The translations under genes and the position numbers were made by a program. From Vairimorpha ceranae (lineage: Eukaryota; Microsporidia; Nosematidae), in the NCBI RefSeq assembly GCF_000988165.1, contig NW_020169297.1, positions 62,001-126,000 on the forward strand: a DNA stretch of 64,000 bases, in the 5' to 3' direction. Shown here in pieces: positions 1 through 10,556 of this stretch (the stretch's first letter is position 1; each line of letters starts with the position of its first letter). Under the pieces are notes generated by a model. It did no database searches. It was not told the DNA's origin and worked only from the letters and a program-made list of their open reading frames with translations.

Positions 1-1
1 G

Positions 2-481
2 AAAAATGAAAAAGTTATTATCTTTGCTAATACTAAAAGAATGTGTGATAATCTCGAGGATGATTTATCACGAAGAGGATACAAAGCAGTTGCTATTCAT
101 GGCGATAAATCGCAGAATATTCGTGATCGTATAATTAGTGATTTCAGATCTGGTTATAAAAATATTTTAATAGCTACAGATGTAGCAGCTAGAGGATTGG
201 ATATTAAAAATGTAGCTTTAGTAATAAATTATGACTTTCCAAATAATATCGAAGATTATGTACACCGAATTGGACGTACAGCTAGAGGAGATGTAACTGA
301 AGGATTGTCTCACTCATTTTTTACCTCAGAAAATAGCGCCTGTGCTAAAGAATTAGTGAAGATTCTTAAAGAAGCTAATCAAGATGTTCCATCCAAGTTA
401 ATAGACATGTCTACTACAAAAAATGGTGGTTATAATAGCAGAGGAGGAAATTATAGCAGACCATATAGAAGCTGGTATTGA
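2..481 (+). CDS. DBP2: DEAD-box RNA helicase, C-terminal part (DBP2/p68 type), cut by window edge
   Basis: The frame is open from base 2, so the gene begins outside the window; only about 159 residues of the second RecA domain are visible. Motif IV (VIIFANTKR), motif V (ATDVAARGLDI) and motif VI (HRIGRTAR) are all intact. After the helicase core there is a short Gly/Arg/Tyr-rich tail (NSRGGNYSRPYRSWY), which is typical of the Dbp2/p68 subgroup. Such helicases are nuclear ATP-dependent RNA unwinding enzymes acting in ribosome biogenesis, mRNP assembly and decay. Assignment to DBP2 rather than another DEAD-box member rests on the RGG-like tail and the motif wording, since the N-terminal half cannot be seen. 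Confidence 0.85.
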   Translation, partial: KNEKVIIFANTKRMCDNLEDDLSRRGYKAVAIHGDKSQNIRDRIISDFRSGYKNILIATDVAARGLDIKNVALVINYDFPNNIEDYVHRIGRTARGDVTEGLSHSFFTSENSACAKELVKILKEANQDVPSKLIDMSTTKNGGYNSRGGNYSRPYRSWY

Positions 482-1080
482 TTTATTAAATCACTTTATT
501 ATTCTTTGCAAGCGAAGAAGTGACATAATAATTAAATTATTGTATGCTCTTCGTTTGGTTTTATTTTACCTAAACTTATGCTTTTTTTGGTGTTTTAAAT
601 ATTTTTTACTTTTAGAAAAAAATAAATTTCCACATTTGATTTTTTTATTTTTTTCTATAAATTCATTATTTTTAAATAAAATTGTACTTTTTAAACGTTT
701 TTTTACAATATTATTTATCTTGATTATCTTTTTAGTTTATATTGTTAACGATTGCAATTTACAAATAAAATATAAAAAAGAAATTTAAGTCTATTTTTAA
801 ATAACAAAATCTATTTTGTATTTTTTTTTAAAGCATAGTTAATAGTTTTTTTTATAAAACCAAAAACGAAAGTTATTAACAGGATTTGATTTTTTGATGT
901 ACATTACTTCAATAAAAGCTGTAAACTGATCCATGTTTATAATTTTTTATAAAAAACTTTAGTTGTGCAATGTATTTTTTAAACATGTTAAAAAAATAAA
1001 GATAGAAAATATTAATTAGAAAATTTTAATAATCCAACCTTAAAACAAAAGCAAAGTAAAAAAACACAAAAATGCTTTAC
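482..1080. other. intergenic, nothing recognised
   Basis: This stretch is T-rich in its first half and A-rich later. A 121-codon plus-strand frame (423-788) overlaps the helicase end and is low-complexity Phe/Leu/Ile; I do not think it is a gene. No RNA gene is recognised. Confidence 0.5.
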
Positions 1081-2760
1081 TTATAGCATTTTTACCATAT
1101 ATGGTCCTTCTAAATGATATCCAAATTTTTCGTAATATTTTCTTGTACCAACGCCAGAAATAATAGCCATTTTGTTCGAATTATGCTCTTCGCGGGCAAT
1201 TCTTTCCGCTTCATCAATTAATAATTTTCCGTATCCTTTGTGCTGAAATTTTGAATTGTCTTTCTGGTCAAGACTAACAGCACTTCCATAAACATGCAAC
1301 TCTCTAATAATAGAAGCATTATTATTGTTGATAGCTTTATTAAATATAATCTCAAAATCAGGATTGATGATATCATAAATATTTTTGTCATTAACACCTT
1401 TTAACTCAGCCCTATAAGTTTCTTCGCTACATTTTCTTAACCGTAAAAGACCAATTAAAACATCCTGCTTGACATCTTCATAACTAAGAAATGTTTCACT
1501 GCCTTTATTGGCGACATAATCACGCCTAACAAGTTCAGGATTAATTGTATCAAGCTTCTCATGAATGTCTTTAATGCCAATTTCTCTTGTTCTTACATCA
1601 CGACATTTAGTTTTATAATCCTTCATTCGCAAAAGTGCTAACTCTCTTATATTTCCATGCTCTACACCTGAGCTAACCAAAGTCATAGGTATATCACGTT
1701 GAACTCTATAGATTCTTGTCCATGGTGGAACAAAAGATAAAATTCTAGCTAAAAAATCGATAAGTTCATCAGGAGAATAATTTTTATATTGATTATTTCT
1801 CCATAGCTCATACAACCCCGTACCTCTAATAACTAAAGTTGGATAAATTTTTAATCCGTCACTTCTAAAACGCGGATTATCAAAATATTCTCTAAACTGT
1901 GCTAAGTCACGTTTCCATCCAACATTAGGCAAATTAGGCATCATATGACTAACAATTTTATACCCAGCGTCTTTAGTCATACAAAAAGATTGACAAACAG
2001 CCTCAACTGTGTGTCCCCTATTTGTATCCCTGGCAACATCTTCATATACACTTTGTACACCAATTTCAATCCTAGTACAACCGTATGCCAACATTTTATC
2101 TAAATGAGATTTAGCACAATAATCAGGCCTCGTTTCTATTGTAATACCTACACATTTCTGTTTTGACTCGGCTCCAACAGATACTGCCTCTTCAACAGTA
2201 TTAGATTTGTGTCCACTAAGTGCATCATGTAATTTAATTATAAATTCATTTTTGTATGTTTCAGATAACGACATAAATGTTCCTCCCATAATTATATATT
2301 CAACCTTATCTATATTGTGTCCTAAACTCTTCAATTGTTTTAATCTCTCGCGTGCTTGATCATAAGGATCGTAGCGGCTTCTAATAGCCCTCATACTTGT
2401 TGGTTCATACCCTGTATAAGATTGTGTAGAATATTCAAACTCAGAATCGGGCCCTCCAGGACAATATATACAAATGTTTCCAGTCAGTGCTATATGTGGA
2501 CATCTATGTGGCTTGCACATTACTGCTACTACCGCAACACCAGAAGCTGTCCGTACTGGTTTAGCTTTGAGTTTTGAAATTAAATCTTTGTAATCATAAG
2601 GAATACTAGAAATAATATCCACAATTCTAGGAGTACTTTTAAGCTTATATTTTTTACACATAATCGATGTTATATTACTGACATTTATTTTTTTATCTTG
2701 TTTATACAATTTTATTATTTCATTTGCAATCTCGTTACATGCCAGTAAAAAATTTGACAT
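1081..2760 (-). CDS. ELP3: Elongator catalytic subunit Elp3 (radical-SAM / GNAT)
   Basis: This is a full-length 559-residue Elp3, the catalytic subunit of Elongator, which puts the cm5 group on wobble uridines of tRNAs. The radical-SAM cluster cysteines are C87, C97 and C100 in a CX9CX2C arrangement, followed by [21 protein letters not shown], which is highly conserved in the family. The C-terminal GNAT domain contains the acetyl-CoA signature [17 protein letters not shown] near residue 505 and ends with the usual [14 protein letters not shown]. The start is supported by a CCC motif a few bases upstream of the ATG (the GGG at 2767-2770 on the plus strand). Length and all key residues are as expected, so the identification is secure. 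Confidence 0.97.
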   Translation of the reverse strand: MSNFLLACNEIANEIIKLYKQDKKINVSNITSIMCKKYKLKSTPRIVDIISSIPYDYKDLISKLKAKPVRTASGVAVVAVMCKPHRCPHIALTGNICIYCPGGPDSEFEYSTQSYTGYEPTSMRAIRSRYDPYDQARERLKQLKSLGHNIDKVEYIIMGGTFMSLSETYKNEFIIKLHDALSGHKSNTVEEAVSVGAESKQKCVGITIETRPDYCAKSHLDKMLAYGCTRIEIGVQSVYEDVARDTNRGHTVEAVCQSFCMTKDAGYKIVSHMMPNLPNVGWKRDLAQFREYFDNPRFRSDGLKIYPTLVIRGTGLYELWRNNQYKNYSPDELIDFLARILSFVPPWTRIYRVQRDIPMTLVSSGVEHGNIRELALLRMKDYKTKCRDVRTREIGIKDIHEKLDTINPELVRRDYVANKGSETFLSYEDVKQDVLIGLLRLRKCSEETYRAELKGVNDKNIYDIINPDFEIIFNKAINNNNASIIRELHVYGSAVSLDQKDNSKFQHKGYGKLLIDEAERIAREEHNSNKMAIISGVGTRKYYEKFGYHLEGPYMVKML

Positions 2761-3584
2761 TGAAAGGGTTCAAATTATTTTCAGTATTAAAAGGAAATAC
2801 ATATCAGTACGATCTTTGGTTATTTAAATGATTAAAATTGATTTTATGGTTGTTGAAATTAAACATGGGTTTAATTATTAGAAATCTTTTAAATAGTCAG
2901 AAGTCAAACATAAATAAATTAATGGTTGTTTGACATGTCCAAGTTTAATATTCACAAATTAATTTTCATATAATTAATTTTACTAATTAAAATTATAAAG
3001 TATAAATATCTTCTGCTATGTATATTTACAATAATAATAGGCTGTAACATCAATATGGTCCATTCATGTAAATTAGAAATTTGCTTTATGTTTAAAATCC
3101 AAACTTTATAAATTATTTTGTAAGTTTAATTCTTTATATTTTTTTTTATTTTGTCATTTAAAAAAAATTAAATTGAAAATGTTTTTTAAAAATTCAAAAT
3201 ATTTCATAAATCAACTTACATATGCATATTTTTTTTCTGCAGTTACTGTATGAACAAAAGATTTGTGCATCAAGCCAAATAAATAGACGATTAAAGAAGA
3301 AAAATATGTTATTAAATAATAATGTTCTGCATAAATAAGAGACATTAAAAATTATTTTCCAAAGTTTTTATTTTTTAAACATTTTGTTATTCAGTTAAAA
3401 TGAACTTTAAATCAAAAAGTAAAATTTTTTCAAAAACAAATTATCAATAAAAAGCAGAAAAATATCGTTAATAATTAATTTTTTAGTTCAAATATTATAA
3501 CTTATTTAATTTTGTATAAATTAAAATAATAAGAAACAAAAATGTATATCTACCAGACGAAGAATATAATAAGCAAAAATGGCC
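2761..3584. other. intergenic between two minus-strand genes
   Basis: AT-rich spacer of about 820 nt. It holds the upstream region of ELP3 (CCC motif). A 20-codon minus-strand ORF begins directly after a CCC at 2868-2874, but it is too short to call. Nothing else is recognised. Confidence 0.5.
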
Positions 3585-5555
3585 TTAATCTTCTAGTAAC
3601 ATATGCCGCCTAAGTCTAATTTTAGAGCTTGACGAGTCACTAGATTTTCTTCTAAACCCTTGTTCAAATAAAGAATCCTGTTCTTTTGTTTTTTTTCTTT
3701 TCTTAACTGATTTTCTTTGATAATGAAAAAATTCCAACCCTTCATCTTCATTATTACTAGTTCTTCTTAACCTAACCATTCGGGGTTTTGGATATTCAAT
3801 TGATTCAATATAATTACGACGTAATGTGACAGAAATTTTATTTTCAACAGGTAGTATAGGATCCTTATAAACTCCTCGCCTTCTAACAATAATTTCTTCT
3901 TCACTTGACCTGTTCTCATTTTCTATTATTTCCTGCGTATCCGAACAACTTTCATCACTAAAGTCTACGCTTCCTTCACTTTCTTCAATCTCTGTAGTTG
4001 TTGTAGTCGTTTCAATGTCTATTGCACAAAATTTTCTTTTGTATTTAGACTTATCTAGATATTTAGAAATAAGATGAACAAATGCTGCTTCTTCAATTAA
4101 AACATTTTTTGCATTATTAATCGGACGCGAAGAATAATCAATGAGTAACCAGCCTTCATTCTTATTTCTATTTGAATCTAAAGTACAATCATTTTTACAT
4201 TCTCTGTATAAAGTATTATTAGTTGTTGTAAAATGCTCAAAATCTGATAAAAAAAACTGTTCAGAAAAAATGTACTTATCATGGTTAAGCGAAAAAGTTC
4301 TTACATTTCCCAACTCGTCACCAATAACAAAATAATCACCATCATTTGAAAACTGACAATCATTTACAGTAAAATTAATTTTCTCACAATTAATTAATTT
4401 ATCTAAAAAATAAAATTTAAGAAACTGGCCATGATAAGCAAAAATGTTTTCAAAAGGATGTGCGCAAATACTTCCCATTTCATCTACCTCTACCGTGTAT
4501 CGCAATATTCGATCAGAATAAATCCTAATTTTAAGATCAGTACAAACACACGCTAAATATCCATTTTTTAGATAGCTCATGTTATCAATCTGATAAGAAT
4601 CTTCTGTGTCTAATTTAAAAACAGTTTTTTTCCAATGACCAGCGATAATTTTTGTAGTTCGGCTAAAATTACCCATAGAAGAACAGCCTTCATAAAAATA
4701 AGTCCACTGAAAAAGCCAGTTTCCACATCCAGCAGCAAACTTCAAACAGTCTTTTGCTGCACAAATTGTTTGTACCTGCAAGTTATTAGTCTCAAAAATT
4801 ACACATTTATCAATATTATAAGTATCTAATAGAATTAAATAGGGCCAATAACCAGCACGAAGCAAAAATCGTCCCCCATCTGTAATACAAATCGCTTTAT
4901 AAGGTTCATCTAATGTAAAATCATTTTCTTTTTCTTCAACAAGACCACTTAAATTAAATTTGTAAACTTTTACTAATCCATTACAAAAAATTACAACAAG
5001 ATTGTAAACATCTTTTTGACTTTTAATTTCAAAAAATTCTGAAAATGTAACACCAGTGAAACATCTAATTGTGAAATGTATTGTAAAGTTTGATAAATCC
5101 CAAACATTAATAATGCCATTAAAATCACAGGATACAAAAAATTTCCCATCTTTACTAAAACATAAATCATTAACTAAATTTCTATGTCCTATACAGGTAT
5201 GAATCAAAAATCCTGTTTCAACATCCCAAAATTTAATCATTCCATCAGATCCACCACTTACAACATGTTTACCTGTGTTATCAAATGTAATTCTTTCTAT
5301 TTGTCCAGAATGTCCGAGCAAGTCGCCAGCATGTCTGTAAAAATATTTTTTATATTTATATTTTTCTAAAGAATCTTCGATGTTCTGATAATTGCGATAT
5401 TTAAATGTACGAATGTATTCATTAAAATTTTTTATATTTGATTTTATAAGCATGTTGTTTACAGCTTCAGATAAATCTTTATCGTTTATTTTTACGTTTT
5501 TTTTCAAAGTCTTTTTGAAAATATCTATAAAATCTTCGCCAGGACCAAATGACAT
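3585..5555 (-). CDS. WD40-repeat protein resembling BRWD/PHIP family, without bromodomains
   Basis: The protein has 656 residues. An N-terminal helical region of about 75 residues is followed by clear WD40 repeats: LLGHSGQIERITFDNTGKHVVSGGSDGMIKFWD and then a second GHRNLVNDLCFSKDGKFF repeat; later blades are more diverged. The first two repeats read like the start of the BRWD1/PHIP beta-propeller. The C-terminal 160 residues are acidic, Ser-rich and then basic (RRRG, KKRKKTKEQ, IRLRRH), suggesting nuclear location and chromatin or DNA contact. Metazoan relatives carry two bromodomains after the propeller; none is seen here. The start is supported by a CCCC upstream (plus-strand GGGG at 5561-5564). 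WD40 protein is certain; the BRWD link is an inference from the first repeats. Confidence 0.75.
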   Translation of the reverse strand: MSFGPGEDFIDIFKKTLKKNVKINDKDLSEAVNNMLIKSNIKNFNEYIRTFKYRNYQNIEDSLEKYKYKKYFYRHAGDLLGHSGQIERITFDNTGKHVVSGGSDGMIKFWDVETGFLIHTCIGHRNLVNDLCFSKDGKFFVSCDFNGIINVWDLSNFTIHFTIRCFTGVTFSEFFEIKSQKDVYNLVVIFCNGLVKVYKFNLSGLVEEKENDFTLDEPYKAICITDGGRFLLRAGYWPYLILLDTYNIDKCVIFETNNLQVQTICAAKDCLKFAAGCGNWLFQWTYFYEGCSSMGNFSRTTKIIAGHWKKTVFKLDTEDSYQIDNMSYLKNGYLACVCTDLKIRIYSDRILRYTVEVDEMGSICAHPFENIFAYHGQFLKFYFLDKLINCEKINFTVNDCQFSNDGDYFVIGDELGNVRTFSLNHDKYIFSEQFFLSDFEHFTTTNNTLYRECKNDCTLDSNRNKNEGWLLIDYSSRPINNAKNVLIEEAAFVHLISKYLDKSKYKRKFCAIDIETTTTTTEIEESEGSVDFSDESCSDTQEIIENENRSSEEEIIVRRRGVYKDPILPVENKISVTLRRNYIESIEYPKPRMVRLRRTSNNEDEGLEFFHYQRKSVKKRKKTKEQDSLFEQGFRRKSSDSSSSKIRLRRHMLLED

Positions 5556-5664
5556 AAAAGAGGGGTAGTTTTTTTAAAATAATAAAATTAACAAATCAAA
5601 ATAAATAATTTTTTATTTTTGTCTGAACATTTTCCAATTTAAGTCTTAAATCTCAACCCATAAA

Positions 5665-6009
5665 ATGAAAATTTTTGTACAAGCGGTCTTTAAATGTCAA
5701 AGATGTACTTTTAATACTAATACTATTTTAAATATTGAAGAACAAAGACACGTAGAAACAAATTATAATACGGAACTTTTAAAGGGCTTTTTAGAAAACA
5801 ATGAAATGAAAGAATTTTTAAAGCGTTTACAGCCCCAATTTGATTTTCTTACTGACGACGATATTACAAATCCTCTAGTAAGTAAAAATGTTAAAACATT
5901 ACTTTTTGAGATAGATATAGTTAATGGTTATTTACAATGCGAGGGCTGTAAACTTATATATCCTATTAGAGATTCTATATTAGATACAGTAGATTGTATT
6001 GAACAGTAA
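5665..6009 (+). CDS. TRM112: Trm112-like methyltransferase activator
   Basis: This 114-residue protein fits Trm112, the small zinc-binding partner that activates several methyltransferases acting on tRNA, rRNA and release factor eRF1. The N-terminal strand (MKIFVQAVFKCQRC) and the C-terminal block (NGYLQCEGCKLIYPIRDSI) each carry a Cys pair that would make the zinc site, with the helical insertion between them. The family signature LxCxxCxxxYPIxxGIP is recognisable, although the Gly is Asp here. It is slightly shorter than yeast Trm112 (about 135). A CCC at 5657-5659 precedes the ATG. It lies about 40 nt upstream of RPL23 on the same strand, so two translation-related genes are adjacent. Confidence 0.88.
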   Translation: MKIFVQAVFKCQRCTFNTNTILNIEEQRHVETNYNTELLKGFLENNEMKEFLKRLQPQFDFLTDDDITNPLVSKNVKTLLFEIDIVNGYLQCEGCKLIYPIRDSILDTVDCIEQ

Positions 6010-6051
6010 TAAATTTTTACTTTTGAAATATTTTATTAATTTTTTGCCCCA

Positions 6052-6492
6052 ATGGCAGCAGAAAAAAAAGGCGACGCATCTGAAAAAAAAATAGCAAGAA
6101 AGCCTCACCGTAGAATGACTAAAGGATGTCAAATGGAGACTTTATTAAAGTGTGCTGACAACTCTGGCGCCAAATTACTTAAAATTATAGGTGTTAGAGG
6201 ATACAAAGGCAGACTTAATAGATATCCTGCTGCTGCACCTGGTGATATTGTTGTCGTATCTTGTAAAAAAGGTAAACCCGATTTAAGAAAAAAGGTACAC
6301 TATGCTGTGTTAGTGAGACAAAAGAAGGTCTGGAGAAGAGAGGATGGTACACATATCGGCTTTGAAGATAATGCTGCCGTACTTATTACAACAAAAGGTG
6401 AAATGAGAGGAGGGCAGATAGCTGGATCTATACCAAAAGAAGTTGCTGAATGCTGGCCAAGAATATCTAATTCTGGAAATTCAATAAATTAA
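6052..6492 (+). CDS. RPL23: 60S ribosomal protein L23 (uL14)
   Basis: A 146-residue uL14 protein of the large ribosomal subunit. The core [27 protein letters not shown] is nearly invariant in eukaryotic L23, as is the later [24 protein letters not shown] block. Length matches the family with a short Lys-rich N-terminal extension. A CCCC ends 1 nt before the ATG (6047-6050). No intron is needed. GC content is visibly higher than in the surrounding DNA, as expected for a highly expressed gene. Confidence 0.98.
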   Translation: MAAEKKGDASEKKIARKPHRRMTKGCQMETLLKCADNSGAKLLKIIGVRGYKGRLNRYPAAAPGDIVVVSCKKGKPDLRKKVHYAVLVRQKKVWRREDGTHIGFEDNAAVLITTKGEMRGGQIAGSIPKEVAECWPRISNSGNSIN

Positions 6493-6641
6493 GTTTTAAA
6501 CATTTTTTCGGTTGTTTTACTAATATATTGTAGTATTCTTACTACATGCTTAATATTTTTTAAAAATTTCTTCTTCAAAATATTTTATTTTTTTTAGCTT
6601 CAATGAGAATAAATTAGAAGAAAAAATTTAAAAAAGTTTTT

Positions 6642-6779
6642 ATGACAATTTTGAAGAGAACCACCGTAAGTTAAGTATCCTTTTCCAAGAATACGACACA
6701 TCTTTATCGCTTGTGGAAGCGTAAACTTTATATTTTTGACGAAACTTCCTACAATCATCTTTGTGAAAAAACTTTTTAA
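6642..6779 (+). pseudogene. possible decayed RPL37 (eL37) with an intron-like segment
   Basis: A short reading frame starts at ATG 6642. Removing 6666-6689, which begins GTAAGT and ends AG, leaves an open frame of 37 codons (6642-6665 joined to 6690-6779). The product includes NTTHLYRLWKRKLYIF, which I read as a decayed version of the eL37 zinc-finger region (NKTHTLCRRCGRRSFH in the intact family). The first zinc Cys is Tyr, and the +1 frame gives TGT-GGA-AGC at the second Cys site, suggesting an indel. Homology fades after about 90 nt. A functional eL37 would need about 90 residues and four Cys. I regard it as a relic or a chance match; comparison with an intact RPL37 elsewhere in the genome would decide. 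Confidence 0.3.
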
Positions 6780-9230
6780 TTTAGAGTCACAAAAGAAAAG
6801 ATATTAACAACTACAATAATCCATTATCACACAGAAAAAGCTATTATTAGAAACAAAGACGAAGTTTAAAATAATGTTTCACTGAAAACTATTTTAAGAA
6901 TAATTCATATTTTTGTGGACATAAAGATATGCAGATTACTCTAATGATACATATTTGAACTCTTACAAAAAAAGTTAGTTATAACTGTTATGTACTTTCA
7001 CATAAAAACCAATCATAATTTTTTGTAGTCTTTTTGACCAATAAATTATTAGGAAACTAATAGTCTTCTTAGGATTAAAAAGGAGATTTCATCTTTACCC
7101 CTTTAAAACTATAAATACGATAAAAATCATAAATAAATGAAATAATTTAATTTCTTTAATTGCGTTTGCTTTAAAAATAACACAGTTTCAGCGAGTTCTG
7201 GATAACATATAACTTTTTAAAAAGGGGGTTTTAATTAAATAGCTATCTTATTTACATTGTTAATAAAAAAATAATTTATCACATTAATTGTTTTGAAGGT
7301 ATAATTAACTAATCAGGTACCAGATCTAATTTGTGATGATTACATACAAATAATGGTTGGAATATGTAAAAAATATTATGAAATTATTTATTATTTAATT
7401 AAGACAAATTGTTGTACTTTTAACATTCGATATTGTGTAATTAAAAATATCAAAAATTTATTTAAACACGACATAGAATTAATAAACATATAAAGAAATA
7501 TCATATAAAAATCTTATAAAATCATTTTTAGGACCTGAAGTATGATAAATTAAAAACCAATTAAAAAAATAGTGATTGCAATTTAAGGCATAAGGAAAAT
7601 TTAAATGACAATTATGGATTGATTTTTGTCAAAAAAATTTTATTTTTTATTTTTAATTTTACTAAAAAAGTCATTTATAGTTTATAATTTAGATAGTAGA
7701 GTAGAAACAAAAATTATTTGAGATAAATTAAAAAATAAAAATCCTTTTATTAAACATTTGGTTATCAGTACAATTTAAACATTTTTTGTACTACCTTAAA
7801 AGTGAAGTTCAATAAATCAAAAAATATTTTTTTGAAATAGAAATACAATAATCTTATAAATTACAGTTAATCTTTAATTTTTGATGAAAATTTTTAAGAA
7901 TTAATTAATTGGTTTCTGTTTTAACTTTTAACTTGTTATTTAAAATATATTAAATATCTGAAGAAAAGTTGAACTAAATTTAATATCAAGATGCTTTTTC
8001 ATAGTAATGGTGTGGTATCCTCACAGTATTAATATCAAATTAAATGTCGGTTATTTTGATATTCTTGACATAGATTAAAAATTTGATATAAAATCTCATT
8101 CTTAAATCAGAGGCATGATCAAGTCGAATATGAGCTCAATAAATCATAATCATGTATATTCTATTATTGAACAACACCTTGACGGAGGACACATCAAATA
8201 GTAATTTCACTTTTTGAGTTAGAATTCAAAAATTAAGGTAATTAAAAAATTCAATTTTTTTAAAACATTTATAGTACTAAATGTTAAAAAGTCTCTATTT
8301 ATTGGTTATTAAAATCAAGTTTAAATGAAATATCCAGAAATGATATTTATTGCATAATTATTTGTTCTACCTGTTACTTGAACAATTTAAATAAGTTTTG
8401 CATATTTTCTCATACCACATAAACATATATATTCTAGAATATGCTTTTTGTATTTAGTATTAAAAAGGAAAAAATTCATTTACTTTATATATAATGGTCA
8501 GTCAATTGATTTTCTATCTTTTTATTAAATCAACTGCCTTGTTAATAATTGTTGTCTTTATTATATTTAAATTTCTATACTGTATTCTTAATAATACTTA
8601 ATGCATAGGCATTGTCTTCTCTAAGAATTATTAATATATTTTCATATTAATCTATCACCATTTACAAATCTTAATTAATTATAACTTTTTTTAAATATTT
8701 TCATTTATATATTATCAAACCATTTAAGACGATTTACATACTTAATAATTTCATGCGAGCTAAAAAGATAAAGCCTTTTCATTAAAGTCTCATGTCACAG
8801 TTTAAATTAAAATTCCGTTATTAATTAGTGTTATTTACTTTTTTATTATTGCTCTAAAAATTAATTCTTAAAACGAGTTTAAAACTTATTTATACTGTCT
8901 TTATAAAATTAAACGTTTAATTTTTGGGCACAAAAATGTAAAACATTTTCTCACCCAAAATCTTTAATATCTCTTTTGCTTTCACTGATTAAAAACGTGA
9001 ATCGATGAGTTTAAAATTTGTTTGTAAGGATGAAAGATAAAGAAATAACTGAATGATTAATGGCAAATAAATTAATGAATTGCGAAATATCATTTGAAAA
9101 ATGTTTGAAACTAATAACTTGTAATCTTTAAATATATTTATTAAATTTTTATTTATTTTAAAACAATAACTTGTATTACTGCGCCCAGTGGGCACAATGA
9201 TACAAAAGGTGCTCTTTTGGGCACGAAAAT
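6780..9230. other. long gene-poor region
   Basis: About 2.4 kb with no convincing gene. It contains homopolymer-rich AT sequence with a few richer islands (about 7070-7110 and 7990-8190). The island at 7990-8190 has short open segments interrupted by stops and might be old transposon sequence, but I could not assign it. The frame at 8989-9291 (minus) runs into the Merlin inverted repeat and is probably not a gene. Confidence 0.45.
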
Positions 9231-9239
9231 ACAACCAAT

Positions 9240-10345
9240 TCATTTTTTGGAGAAAACTCCCTTGAAGCTGCACGATTTTTAATATACTCAAAAAAAAAAT
9301 TTACTCTTATTTTGCATTTTCATTTTGTAAAAACAATATTATAAATTCTTATTTTTAAAAAAAGTAACTTTTGCGAAATAAATATGCCAAATTCTAAAAT
9401 TTTTTGTTATAAAATCTAAAAAAAATTTGTATTATACATTAAAAATTCATATTCGTAAAAAAAAAGAAATATATAGTAAATTCTTTAACATTGTTGTTGG
9501 TTGATTTCTCCAAAGCATATACCTAAGGAGATCTATTCTTACTAATGAAGCTGTTCTATTTCTGTAGGGCACATTTCTTTTTAAACTCGACGACTTTTCT
9601 TCTAAAGTATTTGTATGCATATCTTATTTTTAATTAAAACTTTTTTTGAATGGTTTACGTTTTTGTGTGCAAATCAATAAAGTTTCAAATGAGGATGGCC
9701 TTTTAAACACTCATTGTAAATTATAGAATACGGTAAAATGTATATAAAAATAATACTTTCACGTTCTGTTCTACTTCTTTGCATCACCGGACACAACAAA
9801 AATCGTACGAGTATGGCACTCAACTGCACCAAAGATCCAAATATCGTCAACCCCATGACCTCTATTATACATCCTCTTCCACAACTTGCTTTCATCATCT
9901 CTATTATATTTCCGTTTCTCCCAAAATTAATTATCTCAGAATATTTATTATATATAGATTCTTTATTAAATTTGTAAATCACAGCAGAGACTTTATTTTT
10001 TAATATATTTGTAATTCTTGAAATAAGCTCGAATGAAAGATTGTTAAAAATAAACCAATGATTTTTAAAAAGGTCGAAGGAGAAATTTTAAGAGAAAAGA
10101 AAGCAGTATGTTTAAAAATAGAATATCTTATTTTACAAAACTTGTCTTTGCAACGTACCATTGATATGCCATATTGTACAATTTTTGATCCACATTTTTG
10201 GCAAACACGAGCAAAAATACATATTCGAATCATATTTAAAATTTCTTCACATTGCTTCTTCTGTTGTAACATCAAAAGATAAGGGGAATTTTTTTTTTGG
10301 TTATATCAAAAATCGTGCAGTTTTGGGTTATTTTAACCATTTTTG
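9240..10345 (-). mobile_element. Merlin (IS1016/ISXO2-like) DNA transposon remnant with terminal inverted repeats
   Basis: The two ends carry matching inverted sequences: CTGCACGATTTTT at 9268-9280 and its reverse complement AAAAATCGTGCAG at 10308-10320. Similarity continues inward (about 19 of 22 bases) and, more weakly, outward over another 25 bases (GGG-TTTT-CCA spacing conserved). Between the repeats the minus strand carries broken pieces of a Merlin/ISXO2-type transposase. The size, about 1.1 kb, fits an element encoding one transposase. The exact outer ends and target-site duplication cannot be fixed by eye. Confidence 0.65.
9480..10272 (-). pseudogene. Merlin/ISXO2-like transposase, frameshifted
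   Basis: Three segments in different frames read in family order. Segment 1 (10272-10000) has the N-terminal zinc ribbon (CQKCG ... RCKDKFC) followed by an ISXO2-type helix region (SLKISPSTFLKIIGLF). Segment 2 (about 9982-9674) contains GRGCIIEV, where the family has the first catalytic Asp in IVEIDES, here replaced by Met; it then has YILPYSIIYNECLKG, where the second Asp of the SDC motif is Glu. Segment 3 (about 9575-9480) contains YRNRT and LLRYMLWRNQ, the family C-terminus. Catalytic acid changes plus frameshifts make it inactive. A CCCC lies 12 nt upstream of the ATG, like a host promoter. Confidence 0.7.
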
Positions 10346-10556
10346 TATTATTTACAAATTTATATTTTTCCAAATTATTTAATTTCAAACTTTAGCAAAA
10401 AATATTTCAAAGGTTGGGTGATATTTTAACAAAAATGTGCATAAACTTTTGCATAGAAAGATGTTTCTAAAATGCAATGAAATGTGTAATTTAAGATACA
10501 TTATTACAAAAAATAATAGTAGAGTTTAATACATTAATACCAAAAAAATATTTATT

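Noticed and set aside
423..788. 121-codon plus-strand frame after the helicase
   Set aside because: It overlaps the helicase 3' end, is Phe/Leu/Ile-rich low complexity, and has no CCC motif or domain.
2780..2874. 20-codon minus-strand ORF directly after CCC
   Set aside because: It is very short and Asn-rich; the motif may serve ELP3 or be chance.
8989..9291. 100-codon minus-strand frame
   Set aside because: It has no recognisable domain, and its start lies in the Merlin inverted-repeat end; likely chance.
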